Source: Rubrivivax sp. SCN 71-131 (GTDB lineage: Bacteria; Pseudomonadota; Gammaproteobacteria; Burkholderiales; Burkholderiaceae_C). From it: 64,000 nt of DNA. Where the stretch lies: positions 124,001 to 188,000 of the forward strand of contig MEFD01000013.1 of assembly GCA_001724995.1 (NCBI GenBank), given 5' to 3'. This document shows positions 17,821-25,180 of the stretch, piece by piece. The notes under the pieces were generated by a model. That model worked only from the letters and a program-made list of their open reading frames with translations. It was not told the DNA's origin and did no database searches. The position numbers and the translations under genes were made by a program. Position 1 is the stretch's first letter. Each line of letters starts with the position of its first letter.

Positions 17821-19026
17821 TCAACGCTTGTTGCGGATCGGGATCTGCAGCTCGCTGGCGGGAATGACGCGCACCAGCTCGGGCACGCCCCAGGCGAAGG
17901 CCGGATCGTTCTTGATGCGGAAGTGGAACATGTCCTGCATCGCCTGGTGATCCTCCTTGCGGAAGGTCATCTTGCCCTTGGGCGTGTCGAAGCTCATGCC
18001 TTCCATCGTGGCGATGAGCTTGTTGGCCCGGGTGTCGCCGCCGCTCTTCTTCAGCGCCTCGACCACCGCCATGGCCGCGCTCATGCCGCCGGCGGTGAAG
18101 AAGTCGGGCGGCGTCCTGAACTGCTTGTAGTGGTTGGCCACCAGCCACTCGTTGGCGGCGTTCTTCGGAATGCCGAAGTAGTAGTAGAGCGCGCCTTCCA
18201 TGCCGGGGAAGTTCTTGTAGGCGACCATCGCCGGCAGGATGTTGCCGCCGGTGGCGAGCTTGATGCCGTAGCGCTTCTCGAGCTCGAGGTCGGCGATCTT
18301 CGGGAACGGGGTCGGCGCGCCCGACCAGGCTACCGAGAGGTACCTGTTGCCCTTCTCGTCCTTGAGCTTGTCGATGATGCGCTGCAGGCCGGCGGTGAAG
18401 TCGGTCGTGCCCACGGGCAGGTATTCCTCGTGGACGATCTTCGCCTTCTTGGTGAACTCCTTGGCGGCCTTGACGCCGTCGCGCCCGAAGGCGTTGTCGT
18501 TGGCGAGGATGGCGACGACGTTGCCCGGCTGGTCAAGCGCTGCGGCGTTGGCCGCGGCGTCCTGGCTGCTGTTGCGGCCGGTGCGGAAGATGTACTTGTT
18601 CCACTTGTCGCCGGTGATGCTGTCGGCCACCGCCGGCTCCACCAGCAGGATCTTCTTGTACTCCTCGGCCACCGGCAGCATGGCCAGGGCCACCGGGCTG
18701 GCGGTCGGACCGACGGCGATGTCGACTTTGTCGTCGGCGTAGGCCGCGGCCAGCGCTGCCTTGCCGACGTCGGGCTTGCCCTGGTCGTCCTTCTCGATCA
18801 CCACCAGCTTCTTGCCGGCCACCGTCATGGTGCCGCCGGTGGCGTAGTCCAGCCCCATGTTGAAGCCGACGATCATCTGCTTGGCATAGGCCTCGAGCGG
18901 TCCGGTCTTGCTCTGGATGACGGCAATCTTGATCTCGCCCGCGGACTGGGCGAGGGCGCTGGTGCCCAGACCCGCCAGGGCGGCGGCGGCCAGGAGACCA
19001 AGGGCGAACGGGCGGCGATGGGTCAT
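17821..19026 (-). CDS. livK: ABC transporter substrate-binding protein, LivK type
   Basis: A 401-aa periplasmic receptor. Its signal peptide MTHRRPFALGLLAAAALAGL ends at ALAQ, and the mature protein starts SAGEIKIAVIQSKTGPLEAYAKQM. VGPTASPVALAMLPVAEEYKK and the LANDNAFGRDGVKAAKEF block place it in the peripl_BP_6 (HAAT) family. Long cousins of this kind often bind aromatic acids, amides or short-chain compounds rather than leucine. The start has GGAG 10 bases upstream. It is the first gene of the liv unit and lies 245 bases after a sigma-54-type regulator on the same strand; two imperfect repeats in that gap may control it. Confidence 0.92.
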   Translation of the reverse strand: MTHRRPFALGLLAAAALAGLGTSALAQSAGEIKIAVIQSKTGPLEAYAKQMIVGFNMGLDYATGGTMTVAGKKLVVIEKDDQGKPDVGKAALAAAYADDKVDIAVGPTASPVALAMLPVAEEYKKILLVEPAVADSITGDKWNKYIFRTGRNSSQDAAANAAALDQPGNVVAILANDNAFGRDGVKAAKEFTKKAKIVHEEYLPVGTTDFTAGLQRIIDKLKDEKGNRYLSVAWSGAPTPFPKIADLELEKRYGIKLATGGNILPAMVAYKNFPGMEGALYYYFGIPKNAANEWLVANHYKQFRTPPDFFTAGGMSAAMAVVEALKKSGGDTRANKLIATMEGMSFDTPKGKMTFRKEDHQAMQDMFHFRIKNDPAFAWGVPELVRVIPASELQIPIRNKR

Positions 19027-19072
19027 GCGGGACTCTCCAGTCAAGACAGGTGTGCGACAGAAACGCATGACC

Positions 19073-19103
19073 CGTGCCGAAATCGGCAATTCAAGGGTAA
19101 ATA
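19073..19103. promoter_or_regulatory. Imperfect direct repeat, copy A, upstream of livK
   Basis: Read on the minus strand this contains TATTTAC, then AATTGCC, then GGCACG. The same three blocks in the same order recur at 19197-19229. Both copies lie between the sigma-54-family regulator and livK, 47 and 171 bases from the livK ATG. The arrangement looks like a duplicated operator or upstream activating site. No -24/-12 promoter (TGGC-N8-TGC) was recognised near it. Function is inferred from repetition only. Confidence 0.4.
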
Positions 19104-19196
19104 CTGATCTTTCGAGTGAGAGCCGAGCGTCGAACGCCTCCACGCCACGGCATGGCCCGGGACGGAACCCGGAAATGACCGAATTCAAGTCAACTG

Positions 19197-19229
19197 CGTG
19201 CCTCGATTTCGGGCAATTGCCTGTAAATA
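19197..19229. promoter_or_regulatory. Imperfect direct repeat, copy B, upstream of livK
   Basis: Second copy of the TATTTAC...AATTGCC...GGCACG element, about 125 bases from copy A. It includes the exact 10-base palindrome GGCAATTGCC at 19212-19221. The distance of about twelve helical turns would put both copies on one DNA face, which suits an enhancer-type pair. Confidence 0.4.
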
Positions 19230-19271
19230 GGACAATGATTCGTCCGGTGCTGCCTGGCGCAACGCGGCGCG

Positions 19272-20861
19272 TCAACCCGGTGCGGGCGAATCCGACGCGC
19301 CCCTGGCCTGGGCCAGCTCCGGCCAGCGCGCCAGCCGTTCGTAGAGCGCCGCGCGTGACATCTGCAACAGGCGCGCCGCGGCGAGCTTGTTTCCGGCCGT
19401 GGCCTGCAGGGCGGCGGCGATGGCGCGACGCTCGACGTCTTCGACCTGCTGCGCCAGCGGCTGCAGCGAGATGGACGCGCCCGCCCGCGGCGGCCGCGGC
19501 GCGGGATCTTGTCCGGCCCGCTCGCGAAGTGCGGGCGCCCCGGTCGTGTCGGGCAGGGCCGAAGCGGGGCGCGCAGCGGCTGCCGCATGCCCGGCCTGCA
19601 GCCGCAGGGCGGCGGCGAAATGTGCCGGCGCGAGCACCGCATCGTCGGTCATCAGCGCGGCCTGTTCGAGCACGTTGCGCAGCTCGCGGATGTTGCCGCG
19701 CCAGGGCTGCGCGGCCAGCAGGTCCAGCGCCTCGGGCGTCAAGCCCTTCTGCGGCAGGCCGCTGCGCCGGGCGATGTCCTCGGCCAGCGCCTCGGCCAGC
19801 GCTTCCAGGTCATCCAGGCGTTCGCGCAGCGGCGGCAGCCGGATGGGCAGCACGTTCAGCCGGTAGAAGAGGTCGGCGCGGAACTGGCCGTCGGCCACCA
19901 TCGCCGCGAGATCGCGGCTGGTGGCGGCGATGATGCGCACGTCGACGCGCTCGACGCGGTTGCTGCCCAGCGCCTCGATCTCCTGCTCCTGCAAGGCGCG
20001 CAGCAGCTTGCTCTGCAGCACCAGCGGCATGTCGCCGATCTCGTCGAGGAAGAGCGTGCCGCCATCGGCGAGCTTGAACTTGCCCTCGCGTCCCTTGCGC
20101 TCGGCACCGGTGTAGGCGCCGGGCGCGACGCCGAAGAACTCGGCCTCGAGCAGCGTGTCGGGCACGGCGGCGATGTTCACGCCGACGAAGGGTCGCGCGG
20201 CGCGGCCGCTCGCGGCATGGATGGCGTGCGCGAGCAATTCCTTGCCGGTGCCGGTCTCGCCCAGCAGCAGCACGCTGGACCCCGTCTGCGCCACGCGCCG
20301 CGCCGCGCGCTTGACGTCCAGCGCTGCCGGACTGCTGCCGATGAAGCTCGCCACCGTGTACTTGGGGCGGCGCTGCGCCGCCAGTTGCGCGCGCGCCTGC
20401 TCCAGCTCGCCCTGCAGGCGCGCGAACTTCTGCATCAGCGGCTGCATGCGCGACTCGGGGTGGTCGAGCATCACCATGCCGAAGGCGCCGATGACCTCGC
20501 CGGCCTCGCCGCGCAGCGGCAGCCGGCTGACGAGAAAGGTGCCGGCGTGGTTGCTGAGCAGGTCGACGAGGATGGCCTCGCCGGTCTCGATCACCTGGCC
20601 GAGCATGGTGTTGGGGATCACCTCCTCGACGCGGCGCCCGACGAAATCGCGCTCGCTCGGGAAGCCCAGCGCCGGCAGAAAGCTCTTGTAGCCTTCGCTG
20701 ATCCAGACGATGCGGTGCTCGCGGTCGACGACGAGCGTGCCCATCGCCGCCTGCGCGAACGCGTCGAACATGCTCTGCGCGGCCAGGCGCAGCACCCGCT
20801 CGGCATCCAGCGACAGGCGCGGTGCCGCGAGCGTGTCGGGCCTGGGCGTGGCGGGAGGCAT
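19272..20861 (-). CDS. Sigma-54-dependent Fis-family transcriptional activator with N-terminal PAS domain
   Basis: A 529-aa enhancer-binding protein. A PAS-like sensor covers roughly residues 28-140 and a short coiled linker follows. The AAA+ domain has Walker A GETGTGKE at 191-198, the sigma-54 contact loop as GAYTGA at 238-243 (usual GAFTGA) and Walker B LFLDE at 260-264. The C-terminus is a Fis helix-turn-helix, [22 protein letters not shown]. It is codirectional with livK downstream and divergent from matB, so it could control either. The Tyr in the GAFTGA loop is a known natural variant. The signal is unknown; the PAS domain suggests a small-molecule or redox cue. Confidence 0.9.
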   Translation of the reverse strand: MPPATPRPDTLAAPRLSLDAERVLRLAAQSMFDAFAQAAMGTLVVDREHRIVWISEGYKSFLPALGFPSERDFVGRRVEEVIPNTMLGQVIETGEAILVDLLSNHAGTFLVSRLPLRGEAGEVIGAFGMVMLDHPESRMQPLMQKFARLQGELEQARAQLAAQRRPKYTVASFIGSSPAALDVKRAARRVAQTGSSVLLLGETGTGKELLAHAIHAASGRAARPFVGVNIAAVPDTLLEAEFFGVAPGAYTGAERKGREGKFKLADGGTLFLDEIGDMPLVLQSKLLRALQEQEIEALGSNRVERVDVRIIAATSRDLAAMVADGQFRADLFYRLNVLPIRLPPLRERLDDLEALAEALAEDIARRSGLPQKGLTPEALDLLAAQPWRGNIRELRNVLEQAALMTDDAVLAPAHFAAALRLQAGHAAAAARPASALPDTTGAPALRERAGQDPAPRPPRAGASISLQPLAQQVEDVERRAIAAALQATAGNKLAAARLLQMSRAALYERLARWPELAQARGASDSPAPG

Positions 20862-21001
20862 GGCGCCGACTCTAGCGCGGGCGCAGCGGCAGCCCGCGGC
20901 GCCCGCGCCGCGGCACGCGTGGCAAGATGGCGGCCCCACCCCTTGGGGCATCACGCGAGACCGTCCGGCAACGCGTGCCCGCAAGCCCCGCATCGACGAC
21001 G

Positions 21002-22540
21002 ATGAGCCAAGGCAACCTCTTCACGGCACTGCGCCGCGCCTTCCCGGCCGACCTCGACCAGGTGGCGGTCGAGACCGCCGACACGGCCACGCCGTTGCAC
21101 TACACCTGGCGCGACCTCGAACGCGGCACGGCGATGATGGCCAACCTGCTGGAGAGCCTGTCGCTGCCGCCGCTGTCGCGCGTGGCGGTACAGGTCGACA
21201 AGAGCGTCGAGGCGCTGATGCTCTACCTGGCCGTGCTGCGCGCAGGCCACGTCTACCTGCCGCTGAACAACGCCTACCAGGCCGCGGAGGTCGAGTACTT
21301 CATCGGCGATGCCGAACCGGCGGTCTTCGTCTGCGCTGGCCGCCACTTCGGCTGGGTGAGCACGCTGGCCTTTCGCCTGGGCACGCGCAACGTCTTCACG
21401 CTCGACGACGACCGCAGCGGCTCGCTGCTCGCGCGCGCCGCGTACCACGCCGACGTGCACGAACCCGCGCGCCGCCGCAGCGACGAGATCGCTGCGATCG
21501 TCTACACCAGCGGCACCACCGGGCGCAGCAAGGGCGCGATGCTCACGCACGGCAACCTGCTCTCCAACGCGCGCGTGCTGAAGGACGCCTGGGGCTGGAT
21601 CCCCGGCGACGTGCTGATCCACGCGCTGCCGATCTTCCACGTGCACGGCCTCTTCGTCGCCCTGCACGGCGCGCTGCTCAACGCCAGCCGCATGATCTGG
21701 TTCGGCCGGTTCGAGCCGAAGGCGGTGATCGCGCGCCTGCCCGAGGCCAGCGTCTTCATGGGCGTGCCCACGCTCTACGTGCGCATGCTCGCCGAAGCCT
21801 CGCTCACGCGCGGGGCCTGCCGGCACATGCGGATCTTCATCAGCGGCTCCGCGCCGCTGCTGCTGGACACCTTCGCGCAGTGGCAGCAGCGCACCGGGCA
21901 CACCCTCCTCGAGCGCTACGGCATGAGCGAGACGGTGATGCTCACCTCCAACCCGTATTCGCCGGCCAGCGGCCGCCGCGGCGGCACGGTCGGCTTCGCG
22001 CTTCCCGGCGTCGGCCTGCGCGTGCACGACGAGCTGGAGCAGCCCTTGCCTGCGGGCGAGATCGGCGGCATCCAGGTGCGCGGGCCGAACGTCTTCTCGG
22101 GCTACTGGCGCATGCCCGAGAAGACCGCTGCCGAGTTCACCGAGGACGGCTGGTTCCGGACCGGCGACGTCGGCCGGATCGACGCCGACGGCTACGTGAC
22201 GATCGTCGGCCGCAGCAAGGACCTCGTCATCAGCGGCGGCTACAACGTCTATCCGGCGGAGATCGAGGGCTATCTGAACGAAATGCCCGGCGTGGCCGAG
22301 AGCGCCGTGATCGGCGTGCCGCACCCCGACTTCGGCGAGGGCGTCGTGGCCGTCGTCGTGCCGCGCCCCGGCGCCGCGCCGGATGCGCAGGCGCTGATCG
22401 CGTCGCTCAAGTGCCGCATCGCGAGCTTCAAGGTACCCAAGTCGCTCTTCGTCGTGCCCGAGCTGCCCCGCAACGCGATGGGCAAGGTGCAGAAGAACCT
22501 GCTGCGAGAGCAACACAAGACCCTCTTCACCCGCGCCTGA
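21002..22540 (+). CDS. matB: Malonyl-CoA synthetase (malonate--CoA ligase) MatB
   Basis: A 512-aa acyl-adenylate-forming enzyme. The AMP-binding core is YTSGTTGRSKGAMLTHGNL, followed by the MatB-like run DVLIHALPIFHVHGLFVALHG, FISGSAPLLLDTFAQW and ERYGMSETVMLTSNPY. The C-terminal motif is GRSKDLVISGGYNVYPAEIE, with the catalytic lysine near NAMGKVQKNLL. It activates malonate, or methylmalonate in some members, to the CoA thioester. The first gene of a three-gene operon, it diverges from a sigma-54 activator across 140 bases. No good ribosome site precedes the chosen ATG; an in-frame ATG at 20927 exists. No malonyl-CoA decarboxylase (matA) or TRAP/MatC transporter is adjacent. Confidence 0.9.
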   Translation: MSQGNLFTALRRAFPADLDQVAVETADTATPLHYTWRDLERGTAMMANLLESLSLPPLSRVAVQVDKSVEALMLYLAVLRAGHVYLPLNNAYQAAEVEYFIGDAEPAVFVCAGRHFGWVSTLAFRLGTRNVFTLDDDRSGSLLARAAYHADVHEPARRRSDEIAAIVYTSGTTGRSKGAMLTHGNLLSNARVLKDAWGWIPGDVLIHALPIFHVHGLFVALHGALLNASRMIWFGRFEPKAVIARLPEASVFMGVPTLYVRMLAEASLTRGACRHMRIFISGSAPLLLDTFAQWQQRTGHTLLERYGMSETVMLTSNPYSPASGRRGGTVGFALPGVGLRVHDELEQPLPAGEIGGIQVRGPNVFSGYWRMPEKTAAEFTEDGWFRTGDVGRIDADGYVTIVGRSKDLVISGGYNVYPAEIEGYLNEMPGVAESAVIGVPHPDFGEGVVAVVVPRPGAAPDAQALIASLKCRIASFKVPKSLFVVPELPRNAMGKVQKNLLREQHKTLFTRA

Positions 22541-22549
22541 ATCCGCGTC

Positions 22550-23152
22550 ATGAGCATCGCCCACCGCATCCGCATCAAGAAGCGCGAAGTGCGCAGCGCG
22601 CACTTCAACCGCCTCGTCAACGTCACGCTGGAGTGGCAGCGCAGCGACGGCCGCTGGCAGGAGCAGCAGCGCGAGACCGTCGACCACGGCGACGCCGCGG
22701 CGATCCTGCTCTACGACCCGAAGCGGCGCACGGTGGTGCTGCTGCGGCAGATGCGCGTACCGGGCTTCGAGAACGGCTGCGACGCGCTGATGGTCGAAGT
22801 GCCCGCCGGGCTGCTGGACGGCGCCTCGCCGGCCGAGTGCGCGCGCGCCGAAGCCGAGCAGGAAGTGGGCTACCGCACGCGCGAGCCGCGCTTCGTCTTC
22901 GACGCCTTCATGAGCCCGGGCACGCTGACCGAGCGTGTGCACGGTTTCGTCTGCGAGTACGACGAGCGCGACCGCATCGCCGACGGCGGCGGACTCGAGC
23001 ACGAGGGCGAGGACATCGAGGTCTTCGAGCTGCCCTTCGACGAGGCGATGGCGATGGTCGCCGACGGCCGCATCCGCGACGCCAAGACCATCATGCTGCT
23101 GCAGCACGCGGCGCTGCACCTGTTCGCGACCCCACCGCCGACGCGGTGCTAA
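22550..23152 (+). CDS. Nudix-family protein, NudK/GDP-mannose pyrophosphatase group, with altered Nudix box
   Basis: A 200-aa protein matching the ADP-ribose/GDP-mannose pyrophosphatase branch: LLRQMRVPGFENG, EVPAGLLDG, then FDAFMSPGTLTERVHGFVCEY and the C-terminal LPFDEAMAMVADGRIRDAKTIMLLQ. The catalytic helix reads AEAEQEVGY where NudK proteins have KEAIEETGY, so the basic residue and one of the two adjacent metal-binding glutamates (now Gln) are changed. Activity may be reduced or the protein may serve another role. It begins 9 bases after matB and is followed 46 bases later by an aminotransferase, so it belongs to that operon. Substrate unknown. Confidence 0.85.
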   Translation: MSIAHRIRIKKREVRSAHFNRLVNVTLEWQRSDGRWQEQQRETVDHGDAAAILLYDPKRRTVVLLRQMRVPGFENGCDALMVEVPAGLLDGASPAECARAEAEQEVGYRTREPRFVFDAFMSPGTLTERVHGFVCEYDERDRIADGGGLEHEGEDIEVFELPFDEAMAMVADGRIRDAKTIMLLQHAALHLFATPPPTRC

Positions 23153-23198
23153 GCTGGACGCATCCCCGTTCCGTGCCGAACCGCCTTCTGGAGAACCC

Positions 23199-24347
23199 AT
23201 GCCCGGCCTGCTGCCCCACGTCGACCCCGACGGCCTGCTCGAATACTCGGTCGTCTACACCGACCGTGCGCTCAATCACATGTCGAACAAGTTCCAGCAC
23301 GTCATGCTGGACATGGCCGCGATGCTCGAGGAGGTCTACGGCGCGCATTCGGCCGCGGTGATGCCCGGCAGCGGCACCTTCGGCATGGAGGCGGTGGCGC
23401 GCCAGTTCGCGCACGAGCGCAAGGTGCTCGTCATCCGCAACGGCTGGTTCAGCTACCGCTGGACGCAGATCTTCGAGATGGGCCGCATTCCGGCGCAGGA
23501 AATCGTCATGAAGGCGCGGCGTCTGGCGCCCGGCGCACAGCAGCCCTTCGTGCCGGCAGCCATCGACGAGGTGGTGGCGACCATCCGCCGCGAGCGCCCG
23601 GCGCTGGTCTTCGCGCCGCACGTGGAGACCGCCTCGGGGATGATGCTGCCCGAGGACTACATGCGGCAGATCGCCGCCGCAGTGCACGAGGCCGATGGCC
23701 TGTTCGTGCTCGACTGCATCGCCTCGGGCGCGATGTGGGTCGACATGCGCGCGGTCGGCGTCGACATCCTCATCAGCGCGCCGCAGAAGGGCTGGACCGG
23801 CTCACCCGGCTTTGCCTACGTGATGTTCTCCGAGCGTGCGCGCAAGGCCATCGAGGGCACGAGCAGCAGCAGCTTCGCCTGCGACCTGAAGAAGTGGCTG
23901 CAGATCATGCAGGCCTACAAGGACGGCGGCCACGCCTACCACGCGACGATGCCCACCGACGCCCTCACCGCCACGCGCGACGTCATGGCCGAGACGCGGG
24001 CGCTGGGCTTCCCCAAGCTGCAGGCGGCGCAGGCCGAACTCGGCCGGCGGGTGCGCACGCTGCTCGAGCGCCAGGGCTTCCCGAGCGTGGCCGCCGCGGG
24101 CTTCCAGGCGCCAGGTGTCGTGGTCAGTTACACGAATGACGCCGACGTCTCGAGCAGCAAGGCCTTCGCAGCGCTCGGGCTGCAGACCGCCGCCGGCGTG
24201 CCGCTGCAGTGCGACGAAGGACCCGACTTCCGCACTTTCCGCATCGGCCTGTTCGGTCTGGACAAGCTGCAGAACATCGAGCGCACCGTGGCCACGCTCG
24301 AGCAGGCGCTGGCGCGCATCGCCGAGGCCGGGCGCAAGGCCGCCTGA
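23199..24347 (+). CDS. Class V PLP-dependent aminotransferase (serine--pyruvate / alanine--glyoxylate type)
   Basis: A 382-aa fold-type I aminotransferase. The PLP lysine is K197 in SAPQKGWTGSPG. The substrate loop MPGSGTFGMEAVARQF and the LDCIASGAMWVDM stretch (Asp pairing with the PLP ring nitrogen) are in the expected places. Members interconvert alanine or serine with glyoxylate or other oxo acids. GGAG precedes the ATG at good spacing. As the third gene after matB and a Nudix protein, it may handle a small oxo acid derived from malonate-type substrates, but no direct pathway is obvious. The C-terminus ends before a convergent cytochrome gene. Confidence 0.88.
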   Translation: MPGLLPHVDPDGLLEYSVVYTDRALNHMSNKFQHVMLDMAAMLEEVYGAHSAAVMPGSGTFGMEAVARQFAHERKVLVIRNGWFSYRWTQIFEMGRIPAQEIVMKARRLAPGAQQPFVPAAIDEVVATIRRERPALVFAPHVETASGMMLPEDYMRQIAAAVHEADGLFVLDCIASGAMWVDMRAVGVDILISAPQKGWTGSPGFAYVMFSERARKAIEGTSSSSFACDLKKWLQIMQAYKDGGHAYHATMPTDALTATRDVMAETRALGFPKLQAAQAELGRRVRTLLERQGFPSVAAAGFQAPGVVVSYTNDADVSSSKAFAALGLQTAAGVPLQCDEGPDFRTFRIGLFGLDKLQNIERTVATLEQALARIAEAGRKAA

Positions 24348-24470
24348 AGCCGCGCCGCACACGACGGTCTCCGGGTCGCTCCCGCCGCGCCTGCGAATCG
24401 CCGGACGTTTCCCGGTCATTCCCGTCGCAGCGCCGGCAGGCGCGCTGCCCGCGCAGGCGGCAACGCAGGA

Positions 24471-24806
24471 TCAGCGCCGCGACGGGCCGCGCGCGGCGGC
24501 CATGCCGGCGCGCGGCGGGAAGCGGTAGATGCGCTCGTTGAGATGGCGCGCCACGTCCTCGATGTCGCGCCCGCTCCAGTTCAACTGCCCGACCGCCTGC
24601 CAGTGACGAACCTGCGCCTCGAGCGAGGTCCAGTCGGTCACCTGCCTGCGGTCGCGCCAGTGCACCTGGGTGTCGTGGCAGGCGATGCAGTGGTTGGCGT
24701 AGAGCATCTCGCCACGCCCTTGCACCGCCGCGCCCTGCGCGAGCGCCGCACCCGTGACCCATGCCGCTGCTGCGAGCAACGCGCGTGCCCGATTCAATCC
24801 GCCCAT
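24471..24806 (-). CDS. Small periplasmic c-type cytochrome
   Basis: A 111-aa protein with a signal peptide (MGGLNRARALLAAAAWVTGA, cleavage near ALAQ) and a single heme site CIACH at residues 40-44. A distal methionine is possible at M34 or in the basic C-terminal tail (GMAAARG), but none is obvious. The length and the sequence YANHCIACHDTQVHWRD resemble small monoheme cytochromes that act as soluble electron carriers. It stands alone, converging with the aminotransferase gene. Redox partner unknown. Confidence 0.85.
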   Translation of the reverse strand: MGGLNRARALLAAAAWVTGAALAQGAAVQGRGEMLYANHCIACHDTQVHWRDRRQVTDWTSLEAQVRHWQAVGQLNWSGRDIEDVARHLNERIYRFPPRAGMAAARGPSRR

Positions 24807-24862
24807 GCACGGCCTCCTCGGGCGGAATCATAGGGCGGCGCGCGGACACGGGAGTGCCGGCT

Positions 24863-25009
24863 TCAGGCGCGGGCAGGGCCGACGCTGCAGGCCCACACGG
24901 GGGCCGCGGCCTCGCTGACGGCGAGATGGTCGATGCCGGCGAAGAGGCTGGTCGACACGAGCAGGGCCAGGGCCAGGGCCGCGAGGCGGGCGCTCAGGGT
25001 GTTCGTCAT
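24863..25009 (-). CDS. 48-aa small protein with N-terminal hydrophobic segment
   Basis: A short reading frame MTNTLSARLAALALALLVST followed by SLFAGIDHLAVSEAAAPVWA and a short tail. GGAG lies 7 bases before the ATG, and third codon positions are almost all G or C as in neighbouring genes. It has a signal-peptide-like or single-membrane helix and then a short polar part. Similar tiny proteins with a hydrophobic start and a GI(D/N)xLA stretch are common in Burkholderiales, with no known function. It precedes the monoheme cytochrome on the same strand. Confidence 0.5.
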   Translation of the reverse strand: MTNTLSARLAALALALLVSTSLFAGIDHLAVSEAAAPVWACSVGPARA

Positions 25010-25180
25010 GATGGGGCTCCGGTTGCCGACAGAGACCTTGCCCTGTCGATGGGTCGCATCATCGATGTCGCCCGCGCCCGGCGCGAGCGACTTGCGACGA
25101 ACTGCGGCCAGGGCCGCATCAGCGGCCTGCAGCGCACGACGGACCGCAGCGAGACCCGCGCGCCCCGGCCCTTGGGGCTC

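Noticed and set aside
19027-19271. A sigma-54 (-24/-12) promoter before livK
   Set aside because: No TGGC-N8-TGC element with the right spacing was found on either strand, despite the adjacent sigma-54-type activator.
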